Below are positions 1-8,547 of a DNA stretch of 56,765 nucleotides, one piece after another. The stretch is from Opitutia bacterium (lineage in GTDB: Bacteria; Verrucomicrobiota; Verrucomicrobiia; Opitutales; Opitutaceae), in the NCBI GenBank assembly GCA_947472765.1, contig CANJCM010000022.1:1-56765 (forward strand), written 5' to 3'. The notes under the pieces are model-generated. The model was not told the origin of the DNA. It worked only from the letters and a program-made list of their open reading frames with translations, and did no database searches. Within the stretch, counting starts at the first letter, position 1. Each line of letters begins with the position of its first letter. The position numbers were made by a program, and so were the translations under genes.

Positions 1-2682
1 CCGCAAAAGCGGTCATTCGTCTCGCATGCCCACTCGGACCATGTCGCCCCGCACGGTGAAATTCTCTGCTCCGCGGGCACGTCGCGGCTGATGCACGCCC
101 GCATGCCCGGCCGGCGCGTCGAGCACGTGCTGCCGTTTGCCGCGCCCGAGCAGCTCACCGTCGACACCAGTGTAACACTCTATCCCGCCGGTCACATTTT
201 CGGCTCTGCCCAAAGCCTGCTCGTCCACGAGACGCATGGGTCACTGCTGTACACGGGTGATTTCAAATTGCGCCGCGGACGCTCGGCTGAGGCCTGCGCC
301 ACCCCGCCCGCGGATGTCCTCATCATGGAGACGACCTTTGGGCGACCGCACTACGTCTTCCCGCCCACGGAACAGGTGCTTCGCGACATCGCGGCATTCT
401 GCCACGAGTGTGTTGACGACGGCGTGACCCCGGTGCTGTTCGGCTACAGCCTGGGCAAGAGCCAGGAACTGTTGTGCGGTCTCGCCGAGGCGCGGCTGCC
501 CGTGATGCTGCACCCCGCTACGCTGCGGCTCACCCGCGTCTACGAGGAACTCGGCATCACGTTTCCCTCCTACCGCGCCTTCGCCGCGGCGGAGCTCGCC
601 GGGCATGTCGTGATTTGTCCGCCGCAGTCGCCAGGCTCGGCCTTCCTGCGGCAGATGCCGCGGCGGCGGACGGCCGTCGTCACGGGCTGGGCCATGGATC
701 CGGGCTCAATCTATCGCTACCAATGCGATGCCGCGTTTCCACTTTCGGATCATGCCGACTACCCCGACCTGCTGCGATTCGTGGAGGCGGTGAAACCGCG
801 ACAGGTTTACACGCTGCACGGTTTCGCCCGCGAGTTTGCGGCCACCCTGCGGGATCGCGGCATCGAGGCGTGGGCAATCGGCGAAGACAACCAGCTGGAG
901 CTCTCGATGCCGCGCGCGAGCCCCTCCGTTTCGCTGACCACGGACACCGTGGGCACTGCTCTTGCCTGCCCTCCGGAGCGGCCGGAATGTTTCGCTCGCT
1001 TCGCCCTTGTCGCGGAACAGGTGAAGTCGACGCCGCGCAAGCTGGAGAAGATCGAGCACCTGCGTGCTTACCTCGCCGAGCTTGCGCCGGACGACGCCGC
1101 CCGGGCGGCGCTCTTCTTCACTGCCCGGGCTTTTCCGCAGTCGGATGGCCGCGTCCTCGGCATGGGCTGGGCCGTGATCAAACAGGCCCTGCTGGCCGTG
1201 TCCGGGCTCACCGAGGCGGACTACCGCGCCGCATATCAGCGGTTCGCGGACGCGGGTGATGCCACCGAAGCGCTGCTCGCGGCGCGCCCCGCCGGATCAA
1301 CCGCCGTCGTCCCGGCCAGTCCCGCCACGCTGGCCGATCTCGCGGATTTCTTTGCGGCGATTGCGACGGCCCGCGGCCCCGCGCAGAAGCTCGAAGTCCT
1401 GCAGGAACGACTGGGAAAGCTCTCACCCACCGAGGCCAGGTACCTGGTGAAGATCGTCACCGGCGATCTGCGCGTCGGATTGAAAGAGGGACTCGTGGAG
1501 GAAGCAGTGGCCGCTGCCGCCGGGCAGCCGGTGGAGGCCGTCCGCTCGGCCAACATGCTCGCAGGCGATATCGCCGCCGTCACCCACGCCGCCCGCATGG
1601 GAACGCTGGAGGCGATCGAAATGCGGGTGTTCCAGCCCGTGCAATTCATGCTCGCGAGTCCGGAGCCGACCGCGGAGGCCGTCCTGGAACGACTCGCCCC
1701 GCCGCTTTGGCTCGAGGAGAAATACGACGGGATCCGTTGCCAGGTGCACAAGCAGGGGAATCGCGTCGAACTCTACTCCCGCGACCTGAAGCGAATCACC
1801 GGGCAGTTTCCCGAACTCGTGCGGGCGGCGGAAAAACTTCCCGGCGACTTCATGGGCGATGGCGAACTGCTCGCGTGGCGCGACGGTCGCGCGCTGCCGT
1901 TTGCGGAATTGCAGAAGCGGCTGGGGCGCCAGGGCGGCGATGACTTCTTCCTCGGCATGGAGATCCCGGTGTCAGTCTCACTCTACGATCTCCTGTGGTT
2001 GAACGGACGCGGTCTACTCGCCGAACCGCTCGGCACCCGTCGCCGGTTGCTGGACGAGCTGATGTCATCGTTTCCGCCGGGCCCGGCGAACGTGCTCCAA
2101 CCCGCGCCCGTCCGCGAGGCGCATACGGCGGTGGAGATCGAGGCCGCGTTTCTCGCTGCGCGGCAGCGGGGCAATGAGGGACTGATGATCAAGGATCCAC
2201 AGAGCTTCTACACGCCCGGACGCCGCGGACTCGCGTGGCTGAAATTGAAGCAGGCGTTCGCGACCCTCGATGTCGTCGTGGTCGGCGTCGAATACGGACA
2301 CGGCAAGCGCCGGGATGTCCTCAGCGATTATACGTTCGCGATCCGCGACCCCGAGCGCGACCGGTTGCTCACCTTGGGCAAGGCCTACTCAGGCCTCACC
2401 GACCTGGAGATCGCGGCGCTCACCGAACATTTTCTCGCGCATACCCTCGACGTGAAGGGCCGCTACCGGAGCGTGGTGCCCGATACCGTTCTCGAGGTCG
2501 CCTTCGACTCGATTCAGGCCAGTCCGCGACACCAGAGCGGTTTTGCCCTTCGGTTTCCGCGGATCGCGCGAGTGCGTCCCGACAAGCCGGTGGCAGAGAT
2601 CGATACGCTCGAAAACTGCCGTCGCCTCGCCGCGGCGAGTTTCGCCCCGGAGGCCCCCGGGGCGGTGACTCCGGAAATTTAA
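1..2682 (+). CDS. Metallo-beta-lactamase exonuclease fused to ATP-dependent DNA ligase (5' truncated)
   Basis: The frame is open from base 1, so the true start lies upstream. Residues 9-14 of the visible part read HAHSDH, the metal-binding HxHxDH signature of the beta-CASP/metallo-beta-lactamase nucleases, followed by TGDFK and a later SDHADY motif. From about residue 335 the protein becomes an ATP-dependent DNA ligase: an N-terminal helical domain (LVKIVTGDLRVGLKEG), motif I EKYDGIR with the adenylated lysine at visible residue 574, motif III DGELLAW, motif IV EGLMIKD and motif V WLKLK. In many bacteria these activities are two adjacent genes, called ligase-associated exonuclease and ligase, and act in DNA end repair. 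Here they are one continuous polypeptide of at least 893 residues. The ligase half is certain. The nuclease substrate is inferred from the family. Confidence 0.92.
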   Translation, partial: PQKRSFVSHAHSDHVAPHGEILCSAGTSRLMHARMPGRRVEHVLPFAAPEQLTVDTSVTLYPAGHIFGSAQSLLVHETHGSLLYTGDFKLRRGRSAEACATPPADVLIMETTFGRPHYVFPPTEQVLRDIAAFCHECVDDGVTPVLFGYSLGKSQELLCGLAEARLPVMLHPATLRLTRVYEELGITFPSYRAFAAAELAGHVVICPPQSPGSAFLRQMPRRRTAVVTGWAMDPGSIYRYQCDAAFPLSDHADYPDLLRFVEAVKPRQVYTLHGFAREFAATLRDRGIEAWAIGEDNQLELSMPRASPSVSLTTDTVGTALACPPERPECFARFALVAEQVKSTPRKLEKIEHLRAYLAELAPDDAARAALFFTARAFPQSDGRVLGMGWAVIKQALLAVSGLTEADYRAAYQRFADAGDATEALLAARPAGSTAVVPASPATLADLADFFAAIATARGPAQKLEVLQERLGKLSPTEARYLVKIVTGDLRVGLKEGLVEEAVAAAAGQPVEAVRSANMLAGDIAAVTHAARMGTLEAIEMRVFQPVQFMLASPEPTAEAVLERLAPPLWLEEKYDGIRCQVHKQGNRVELYSRDLKRITGQFPELVRAAEKLPGDFMGDGELLAWRDGRALPFAELQKRLGRQGGDDFFLGMEIPVSVSLYDLLWLNGRGLLAEPLGTRRRLLDELMSSFPPGPANVLQPAPVREAHTAVEIEAAFLAARQRGNEGLMIKDPQSFYTPGRRGLAWLKLKQAFATLDVVVVGVEYGHGKRRDVLSDYTFAIRDPERDRLLTLGKAYSGLTDLEIAALTEHFLAHTLDVKGRYRSVVPDTVLEVAFDSIQASPRHQSGFALRFPRIARVRPDKPVAEIDTLENCRRLAAASFAPEAPGAVTPEI

Positions 2683-3095
2683 AATCGCCGGACCCGGCCG
2701 AACCCCCACGCTTCCCGCATGCGAGGCCGCTCCACGACATCGAAGCCATCCGTCCGCACCGAGGTGCAGGCGGGAAACGGACTCGAATCGCGTCAGGCGG
2801 TGCGGGTAGTCGCAGCAGGGATCCTCGTGGCGTCGGATTTCACCGCGCCGCGGGGTTACGTTGAAATCACCGGCCATCATCATTCCGTGAAGGAATGGAT
2901 TAACGGTGCGGGTTCGCGGCTCAAATGTCCGGCACCCGTGTCGTCACCTCACCGCCTGATCCTGCCGGCTCTTTCGCCGTGGGTTGGAGGAACCGCATGG
3001 AATCAACACCGAACTCCCGAAGATACCCTCTGGGCAATCTCGCCCATCCGCATTCTCCCGTTCGAGTCCGGTCGTCCTGCCCGGACCGCTTCGTC
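2683..3095. other. Intergenic stretch with no supported gene
   Basis: This 413-bp gap lies between the ligase stop and the signal peptide of the DUF3108 gene. The open frames in it on both strands are arginine/serine/proline-rich and resemble no family I know. The downstream gene's frame also stays open upstream to about 2925, but that extension places non-hydrophobic sequence in front of a clear signal peptide. A GTTCGAG string near 3060 looks like a tRNA T-loop, but no acceptor or anticodon stem can be built around it. I see no terminator or hairpin repeat here. Confidence 0.5.
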
Positions 3096-3929
3096 ATGAG
3101 ACTACACACCTTGCTCGCACTGGTTCTGGCCGCCGTGACCTCCAGCCGTGCGGCGGTGCCGCCGAGCAGTCTGGCGGTGCAGGATCGAGAGCATCTCAGT
3201 TACCGAGTCTCCTGGGCCATCGTCCGTGGCGCCGGAAGCATCAAGATCGATGCCCGCCGCGATCCGGGGCGCGCCGACCGGCTCGTGGTGACGACGACGA
3301 CCGCCACGCGCGGGCTGGCGCGCATGCTGATGGCGTTCGATGCCAAGGCCGAGTCGCTCTACGACCTCGGCACCGGCCGGCTGCTTTCGTTGCACGAATA
3401 TTCCAAGGCCAAGGAGAAGGAGAAAGAGCACAGCGTGATCTTTGATCATGCGGCGCGTTCCGCCGCCTACACCGAACGCGGTGCCACCGAGCCGCGCGCC
3501 CTGCCGATGCCGGAGGGCGAACCGTCGGACCTGATTCTCGCCCTGCTGCAAACCCGGACCTGGAACCTCAAGCCCGGCGAGAAGCGTGATGCCCTCGTGC
3601 TCTTCGGGGACGACTTCTATGAACTGACGATCCACGCGCTGCGCTACGAGGACGTCTACACGTCGCTGGGACAGTTCAAGACCCTCGTGCTCGAACCGAA
3701 GATGGAGAAGACGCCGCCGAAGGGCATGTTCAAGCGCGGCAGTTCGGTTCGGGTGTGGATTTCCCAGGATGAAAAGCGGCTGCCGGTGCGCTTCGAGGTC
3801 GAGTTCAACATCGGCACCGGCGTCGCCACGCTCGACTACTACGAGCCGCCTGGCACCGCGAAGTTGGGGGTGAGTGCACCGCTTCCCGCCTCCCTGCCCG
3901 CCCCGGATGCGAAGAATCCTCGTCCTTAG
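3096..3929 (+). CDS. DUF3108 domain secreted protein
   Basis: This is a 277-aa protein starting at an ATG directly before a signal peptide (MRLHTLLALVLAAVTSSRAA), which is why the start 171 nt further upstream was rejected. The body has the look of DUF3108 proteins: LSYRVSWAIVRGAGSIKID near the start, the tract EYSKAKEKEKEHSVIFD, and a C-terminal beta-rich part with KTLVLEP and VRVWISQDEKRLPVRFEV. Proteins of this family are periplasmic or outer-membrane associated and their role is not established. The last 23 nt overlap the start of the glycosyltransferase gene downstream, so the two are probably co-transcribed and translationally coupled. Confidence 0.8.
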   Translation: MRLHTLLALVLAAVTSSRAAVPPSSLAVQDREHLSYRVSWAIVRGAGSIKIDARRDPGRADRLVVTTTTATRGLARMLMAFDAKAESLYDLGTGRLLSLHEYSKAKEKEKEHSVIFDHAARSAAYTERGATEPRALPMPEGEPSDLILALLQTRTWNLKPGEKRDALVLFGDDFYELTIHALRYEDVYTSLGQFKTLVLEPKMEKTPPKGMFKRGSSVRVWISQDEKRLPVRFEVEFNIGTGVATLDYYEPPGTAKLGVSAPLPASLPAPDAKNPRP

Positions 3930-4803
3930 AGGCGGAGCGCTCGGTGACTTCATTGTCACCCTTCCCGCCCTCGCCCTGCTGCGCGAACGCTGGCCCGAGG
4001 CACAAATCGAGCTCGTCGGCAACCGCACCGCCGCCGCTGTTGCCCAGGCTCGCGGCCTGCTCAACACGGTCCATTCGCAACACGAGGCCCGCTGGGCCCC
4101 GCTTTACATCGAGGGTCGTCTGCCGGAGCCACTGGCGGGGTGGCTCGCGGACTTTGATCTCGTCATCAACTTCTGGCCGGACCCCGACGGCACCCTCGCC
4201 CGGCATTTTCCGCGGCGCGACGGTCAGGTGTTCGTAACGGCGGCCCCGTTGCCCAGCCACGGCCCGGCGGCCGCGCACTACAGCGAACCGCTGCGCCAAC
4301 TTGGAATCGGGCCGCAGCAGACTTGGTATCCGCTGCGACCTGCCCACGCGTCCATGTCATCACCGCAGGGCGTGGCCTTGCATCCGGGCAGTGGTTCGCC
4401 GCGGAAGAACTGGCCCGCGGAACGCTGGCTCGAGGTAATCGAAAGCCTCAAGTGTCCCGTGACCCTCATCCTCGGCGAAGCGGAGTTCGAAACCTGGGAA
4501 CGCCGCCTCGAGCAGCTCCGCCAGCGACCGGGCCTTGTGACGCTGGCGAATCCGCCCTTGGAGTCCCTCGTGGCGGCGGTGGCGCGGAGCGCGCTTTTCC
4601 TTGGGCACGATTCCGGCGTCAGCCACCTTGCGGCCGCGACCGGGATCCCGTGCGTGCTGCTGTTCGGCCCGACGGATCCGGCGATTTGGGCGCCGCCGGA
4701 GCCGGCGGTGCGGACGCTGCAGCGCGGCGCGACCGTGGACCTGATCCCGGTGACAGACGTCCTCGCGGCGATTCGGCAGGCTTTGCCGTCGGCCCTCGGT
4801 TAG
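3907..4803 (+). CDS. Glycosyltransferase family 9 (ADP-heptose:LPS heptosyltransferase-like)
   Basis: This 298-aa protein has the GT9 layout. The N-terminal Rossmann start is MRRILVLRGGALGDFIVTLP, with the conserved GxLGD-type loop. The C-terminal nucleotide-sugar domain has VALHPGSGSPRKNWP and then FLGHDSGVSHLAAATGIP, the typical HD.G.sHLAaa.g.P motif. GT9 enzymes transfer heptose to the lipopolysaccharide inner core at the cytoplasmic face of the inner membrane. The acceptor here cannot be read from sequence. The start chosen is the ATG right before the GT9 motif; an in-frame ATG 11 codons earlier would add only proline-rich residues. The start overlaps the DUF3108 gene by 23 nt, and the 3' end overlaps the antisense tail of the glycosylase gene by 185 nt. 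Confidence 0.88.
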   Translation: MRRILVLRGGALGDFIVTLPALALLRERWPEAQIELVGNRTAAAVAQARGLLNTVHSQHEARWAPLYIEGRLPEPLAGWLADFDLVINFWPDPDGTLARHFPRRDGQVFVTAAPLPSHGPAAAHYSEPLRQLGIGPQQTWYPLRPAHASMSSPQGVALHPGSGSPRKNWPAERWLEVIESLKCPVTLILGEAEFETWERRLEQLRQRPGLVTLANPPLESLVAAVARSALFLGHDSGVSHLAAATGIPCVLLFGPTDPAIWAPPEPAVRTLQRGATVDLIPVTDVLAAIRQALPSALG

Positions 4804-5329
4804 GCGCGAGCAGTACAAACCGCCAGGGCTTCGCCGCCCAAATGGGACCGGCGTAGTCGATGCCGACTCGCGGCGTGACCTGAAGCAGTGAGCGATCGAC
4901 CCGGACGCCCCAATCCTCGATCCAAAGTCCGGAGTCAGCGTGGGCGGCGGTGGCGTTCAGCAGGCGATCGATGCCGAGCGTCTTCGTGACGCGGCCCGGA
5001 CCCGGCGCGCCCTCGACCCCGCGGATGAGCACCGCGGCCGGCCAGTCGCGCGGGCCCACCACGAGGTTGAGCATCTCATGGATGCCGTAACAGAGATAGA
5101 CATACCAAATTCCGCCGGCGCCGTACATGACCTCGGTCCGCCGGGTGCGGCCGGCGCGCGCGTGGCAGGCGAGATCGGATTCGCCGTGATACGCCTCCGT
5201 CTCGGTGATCATCCGTGCCTCCTCGCGACCGTCGGGCCACCGGCGCACGAGGTGCTTGCCGATCAGCCAGCGGGCGAGCGCCACCGTGTTCCGGCGCGTG
5301 AAAAAGTTTTTATCAACGATCCGCCGCAT
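4619..5329 (-). CDS. mpg: DNA-3-methyladenine glycosylase (AAG/MPG type) with extended C-terminus
   Basis: This 236-aa protein excises alkylated purines in base-excision repair. It starts MRRIVDKNFFTRRNTVALARWLIGK and contains the family's active-site blocks: ITETEAYHGESDLACHA, GIWYVYLCYGIHEMLNLV and AVLIRGVEG. The fold ends at about residue 175 with YAGPIWAAKPWRFVL. No stop follows there. The frame runs on for about 60 arginine/proline/alanine-rich residues that are simply the antisense of the glycosyltransferase 3' end. The catalytic part is secure. Whether the tail is a functional extension is doubtful, and loss of the ancestral stop is the simplest reading. Confidence 0.9.
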   Translation of the reverse strand: MRRIVDKNFFTRRNTVALARWLIGKHLVRRWPDGREEARMITETEAYHGESDLACHARAGRTRRTEVMYGAGGIWYVYLCYGIHEMLNLVVGPRDWPAAVLIRGVEGAPGPGRVTKTLGIDRLLNATAAHADSGLWIEDWGVRVDRSLLQVTPRVGIDYAGPIWAAKPWRFVLLAPNRGPTAKPAESPRGRLSPGSGPRSRRAAASAPPAPAAPKSPDPSGRTAARTGSRSRPQGG

Positions 5330-5428
5330 GTTTTCGATTCGCGCTGCGAGGGAATGTCGCGTCGCCTGTGCGGAAGCAATGACACTCGGGCCACCGTTTC
5401 AGTTCAGCTCCTCGGGGCCCAGCGCCGC

Positions 5429-6841
5429 ATGAGCGCAACGGCCAGCCCCCCGACGCGCACCGCGGCGCTGGAGCGCAAGGCCGACCTTCTTCGTTCGCTG
5501 CGGCTGTGTACCGCCGAGGGCATCATGGCGATGCCCATCGTGACGATGTCTCTGCCCGTGAATGTCTTCATGACGGCGCTGGTCGCGAAGGCCTTCGTGC
5601 TGCCGAAGACGACCATCGGCCTGATCAGTGCGCTGCCGTTTGCGGGCAACTTCCTGCAGATCTTCGTGGCGTCATTCCTCTCCCGGTGGAAGCCGCCGAA
5701 GACCATCTCGATCTCCGCCGCCACACTGCATCTCCTGTCGTGGGTCGCGTTCGGGATCATGCTGCCGTGGATCCCGCGGGATGATCCGAACCGCGCGGGC
5801 CAGATGATTATCGTCTGGTTTCTCATCACGAGCTGCTTCGGCGCGATCGCGGGCGTGACCTGGAATGCCTGGGTCCAGGAATGGGTGCCGTACCGGCTGC
5901 GCGGAAAATTCTTCGGCCGGCGCAACGGCATGACGCAGATCTCCACCACCGTGTTCCTGCTCGCGACCGGCTGGGCCCTGGTGCACGGCGGCTACGCGAT
6001 CCGGGTGTTTCAATACATCATCGCCGGCGCCGTCTTGATGCGGATTTTCTCCCTGCGCTGGCAGTGGATCAGTCCAACCCGGGCACGCCGCCACACCGAA
6101 ACCGTCGCGCTCCCGTTGCGCGATCAGGCGAGGACGGTCTGGGAATCCAAGTCGTTTCTCGTGTTCATCGCGTTCGGCGCGGTGTGGTCCTTCGCCGCCA
6201 ACTGCTTCGGACCTTTCTACCACGTCTTCATGTTCGAGCAGATCGGACTCTCGGCTTTCGACGTCGGCATCCTTTCCACCATCGCCCAGCTCACCGGCGC
6301 GCTCTCGTTGCCCGCGTGGGGATTGCTCCTGGATCGCTACGGCAACAAGTCGGTCATGGTGGTCTCCATGATCCTCTGGCAGGCGTCGACCTGCACCTGG
6401 ACCATCCTGACGCCCGACAACAAATGGCTGCTCTACGGCATGTGGATCGCCGGCGGCGCCACCGGCGCGGGCTTCATCCTTGGACAATTCACGATTCTGC
6501 TCCGCCTGATTCCGCGCCAGGCCAAGAACCTCGCGATCGGGACCAATCTCGCAGTCACCTCTCTGGTCGCCGCGGCGGCTCCGATTATCGGGGGTAACGT
6601 GCTGACGTGGGCGCTCGGACGCTGGTCGGATGCACTCGCCGTTTATCACGCTTGCTTCATGCTGATGCCGATTGTGTCGCTCTCGGGCTGCCTGCTGTTG
6701 CTGCGCGTGCAGGAACCGCAGGCGCAGCCACTGACGATGGTGTTCGGCGCGATGCGAAACATTCGCACGCTCAGCGGCGTGTTCGGTCTCGGATTTCTCG
6801 TGAACTACGTTTTTTACCGGGCCGAAAAACGACGGCCGTGA
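5429..6841 (+). CDS. MFS transporter
   Basis: This 470-aa integral membrane protein has about 12 predicted hydrophobic segments, for example MPIVTMSLPVNVFMTALVAK, FLLATGWALVHGGYA, FIAFGAVWSFAANCFGPFYH and IVSLSGCLLLLRV. The loop PYRLRGKFFGRRNG after the fourth segment matches the basic loop between helices 2/3 or 4/5 in this superfamily. The frame is open for another 163 codons upstream, but that part is the antisense of the glycosylase, so the ATG at MSATASPPTRTAALE was chosen. The gene is divergent from mpg with about 100 bp between the starts. The substrate cannot be told. A second, unrelated MFS gene lies near 51.5 kb. Confidence 0.85.
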   Translation: MSATASPPTRTAALERKADLLRSLRLCTAEGIMAMPIVTMSLPVNVFMTALVAKAFVLPKTTIGLISALPFAGNFLQIFVASFLSRWKPPKTISISAATLHLLSWVAFGIMLPWIPRDDPNRAGQMIIVWFLITSCFGAIAGVTWNAWVQEWVPYRLRGKFFGRRNGMTQISTTVFLLATGWALVHGGYAIRVFQYIIAGAVLMRIFSLRWQWISPTRARRHTETVALPLRDQARTVWESKSFLVFIAFGAVWSFAANCFGPFYHVFMFEQIGLSAFDVGILSTIAQLTGALSLPAWGLLLDRYGNKSVMVVSMILWQASTCTWTILTPDNKWLLYGMWIAGGATGAGFILGQFTILLRLIPRQAKNLAIGTNLAVTSLVAAAAPIIGGNVLTWALGRWSDALAVYHACFMLMPIVSLSGCLLLLRVQEPQAQPLTMVFGAMRNIRTLSGVFGLGFLVNYVFYRAEKRRP

Positions 6842-6915
6842 ACCTGCTTCAGCGTCGCTTGCGCTAAACTTTGGCACCCGGCCGTTTCACCGTGGCGGAA
6901 AAGGGGAAATAATCC

Positions 6916-6946
6916 TTGCGTTCATTTCCACGAAACCGCTTATTCC
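6916..6946 (+). promoter_or_regulatory. Possible promoter of rplU-rpmA
   Basis: In the 117-bp gap before rplU, TTGCGT at 6916-6921 is followed after 18-19 bases by TTATTC/TATTCC at 6940-6946. This is a weak fit to sigma-70 boxes, about 13 nt before the ATG. The region is AT-richer than its surroundings. Only the position and the partial match support it. Confidence 0.3.
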
Positions 6947-6958
6947 GCAGTTTTATTT

Positions 6959-7273
6959 ATGAAAGCGACCATCAAGACCCAGGGCCAGCAGTTCACTGTG
7001 ACCGAGGGCGACATTTTGACCGTCAATCGCTATCCGGGCACCGAAAAGGGCTCCACGGTGGAGATTAAGGACGTCCTCGCCGCGGGCGAAGGCGAGAATT
7101 ACAAGGTGGGTACGCCGACGCTGTCCGGCGCGTCCGTCTCGGTGAAAATCCTGGAGAACAAGCGCGGTGACAAGGTCATCGTGTTCAAGAAGAAGAAGCG
7201 GAAAGGCATGGAGCGGAAACGCGGCCATCGCCAAGAGCTCTCAGTCATCAAAATCGAATCGATTAACGCTTAA
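6959..7273 (+). CDS. rplU: 50S ribosomal protein L21
   Basis: This is 104 aa, the normal length for bL21. It starts [20 protein letters not shown] and carries the family's [16 protein letters not shown] basic tract, where most L21 proteins have Kxxkx[KR]kGHRq, followed by the C-terminal IKIESI strand. L21 binds 23S rRNA in the large subunit. It lies 14 nt upstream of rpmA in the usual rplU-rpmA arrangement, with an AGGAGA ribosome-binding site before rpmA. The Obg GTPase gene that often follows in other bacteria is absent here. Confidence 0.97.
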   Translation: MKATIKTQGQQFTVTEGDILTVNRYPGTEKGSTVEIKDVLAAGEGENYKVGTPTLSGASVSVKILENKRGDKVIVFKKKKRKGMERKRGHRQELSVIKIESINA

Positions 7274-7287
7274 GGAGACTATTCGTC

Positions 7288-7533
7288 ATGGCGCATAAGA
7301 AAGGTCAGGGCACATCGACCAACGGCCGCGACAGCCAATCAAAACGGCTGGGCATCAAGATGTTTGGCGGCCAGGTCGCCATCGCTGGCAACATCCTCGT
7401 CCGGCAGCGCGGCTCGAAGCTGCATGCGGGCAAGAATGTCGGCACCGGTCGCGATTGGACGCTCTTCGCGTTGAAGGACGGCACGATCAAGTACGACAAG
7501 GCGCATCGCAGCGTCTCCGTCGTCACGGCCTGA
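7288..7533 (+). CDS. rpmA: 50S ribosomal protein L27
   Basis: This is 81 aa and starts [20 protein letters not shown], then [20 protein letters not shown] and the conserved tract [20 protein letters not shown]. bL27 sits at the peptidyl-transferase centre with its N-terminal tail near the tRNA acceptor ends. There is no cleavable N-terminal extension of the Firmicutes type: the protein begins directly with AHKKG. A strong intrinsic terminator lies 26 nt after the stop, so the rplU-rpmA operon ends here. Confidence 0.97.
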   Translation: MAHKKGQGTSTNGRDSQSKRLGIKMFGGQVAIAGNILVRQRGSKLHAGKNVGTGRDWTLFALKDGTIKYDKAHRSVSVVTA

Positions 7534-7558
7534 GTTCATCTCGAAACGAAAAATTTTC

Positions 7559-7587
7559 AGGGCCGGTCCTAAAGACCGGCCCTTTTT
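7559..7587 (+). terminator. Rho-independent terminator of rplU-rpmA
   Basis: A perfect 9-bp stem, GGGCCGGTC pairing with GACCGGCCC, closes a 5-nt CTAAA loop and is followed by five T residues. It lies just downstream of the rpmA stop. Confidence 0.92.
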
Positions 7588-7665
7588 CGTGCCCGGATGC
7601 GAGGGTCTCGCATTCGCACGCGCCGAGGCTTGCCGCCACCCCTCCGATTGTCAGCGTCGCCAGCC

Positions 7666-8046
7666 ATGGCTGACCGCCTCGCCGAACTCCTTCGCCAACG
7701 TGCGCTTTTGCAGGAGCACCTCGCGTGGCTCGACCAGGAGATCGCGGCGGCCTCGAACCGGGTTGTCCCGGCGGAAGCCCCTGCTCCCGTTTTGCCCGTC
7801 GCCGCGCCCGCCACCCTTCCCGTGGCGGCCCCGCGCCCCGCGCAGGCGGTATTGTCGATCCCGTCAGTCCCGGCTGCCGTCCCTCCCGAGGCTTCGCCCC
7901 TCGGCGACGACATCCTCGATCAATACCGGGTGCCGCCGCAGTCGCTGCAGACGGATGTCCGCAAAGGCTGCCTGCTGTATTTCGCCGGCGCGTTCGTCCT
8001 GCTGTTCGCGGTGGTCACCGTTCTCTATCTCGCGTTCCGAAATTAA
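7666..8046 (+). CDS. Small protein with proline/alanine linker and C-terminal membrane helix
   Basis: I do not recognise a family. The 126-aa product starts MADRLAELLRQRALLQEHLA, a short amphipathic/coiled helix, and continues with a proline- and alanine-rich linker of about 45 residues. It ends with CLLYFAGAFVLLFAVVTVLYLAF, a single membrane helix three residues from the C-terminus. It is therefore likely a tail-anchored inner-membrane protein with its N-terminal helix in the cytoplasm. The ATG at the helix start was chosen over one 23 codons upstream, which adds only arginine-rich residues overlapping the post-terminator DNA. Confidence 0.6.
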   Translation: MADRLAELLRQRALLQEHLAWLDQEIAAASNRVVPAEAPAPVLPVAAPATLPVAAPRPAQAVLSIPSVPAAVPPEASPLGDDILDQYRVPPQSLQTDVRKGCLLYFAGAFVLLFAVVTVLYLAFRN

Positions 8047-8176
8047 CGTCGGACGGCCAGCGAGAGGCCGATCTGTCCAGACATAATCCCGCCTGTTCCG
8101 TCCGATGGCGGTCTGACTGCAGGGCCGGCGTTTTCCTGGTCATCGACGAGTGTTCAGTTGACGGCGGCCGCCGCGC

Positions 8177-8368
8177 TTACTTGTCGGAGTGGATCGCCCG
8201 CAGGGCGGCAATGCACAGCACGACCCCGGGAAGGAGGAGGGCATATAGCCCGGGGGCTTCCCGGGCCCATCTCATCTCGTCCAAAAGGAGCCAGACGCTG
8301 CGGAAAACCAAGACCGAGGCGAGCAGGAGCAAAAGCTCCCACCAGATCAGAGAATTTCGATTCTTCAT
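8177..8368 (-). CDS. Small two-helix membrane protein
   Basis: This 63-aa product starts MKNRNSLIWWELLLLLASVL, giving a first membrane helix. A short loop (DEMRWAREAPG) is followed by a second helix, LYALLLPGVVLCIAALRAI, and a charged end. The composition is that of a real membrane protein, unlike the arginine-rich shadow frames on the other strand. I recognise no family. It sits alone between a plus-strand gene and the minus-strand channel gene, 179 nt after the channel's stop, so it is probably transcribed separately. Confidence 0.5.
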   Translation of the reverse strand: MKNRNSLIWWELLLLLASVLVFRSVWLLLDEMRWAREAPGLYALLLPGVVLCIAALRAIHSDK

Positions 8369-8547
8369 GGTGGCCCAACTAGTAGTCCGGCCTCGGGAGA
8401 CTTCGCCACCGCGAACCTCCTTTGGTCGCGGGAATTATTCGGGCCGGTAGTTGGGAAGACCGCCGCTTGCCGCCGAACGCCGTGGGACTGCCGTTGGCAC
8501 CAGGGCCCCCGCTGCATTTCTCGCCCGACGGGTGATTGCTGGTGGTT

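Noticed and set aside
3040-3095. tRNA-like GTTCGAG string
   Set aside because: No flanking T-stem pairing, acceptor stem or anticodon arm could be built.
2719-3099. A 126-codon plus-strand frame before the DUF3108 gene
   Set aside because: No signal, family or coherent composition. It overlaps the DUF3108 start in another frame.
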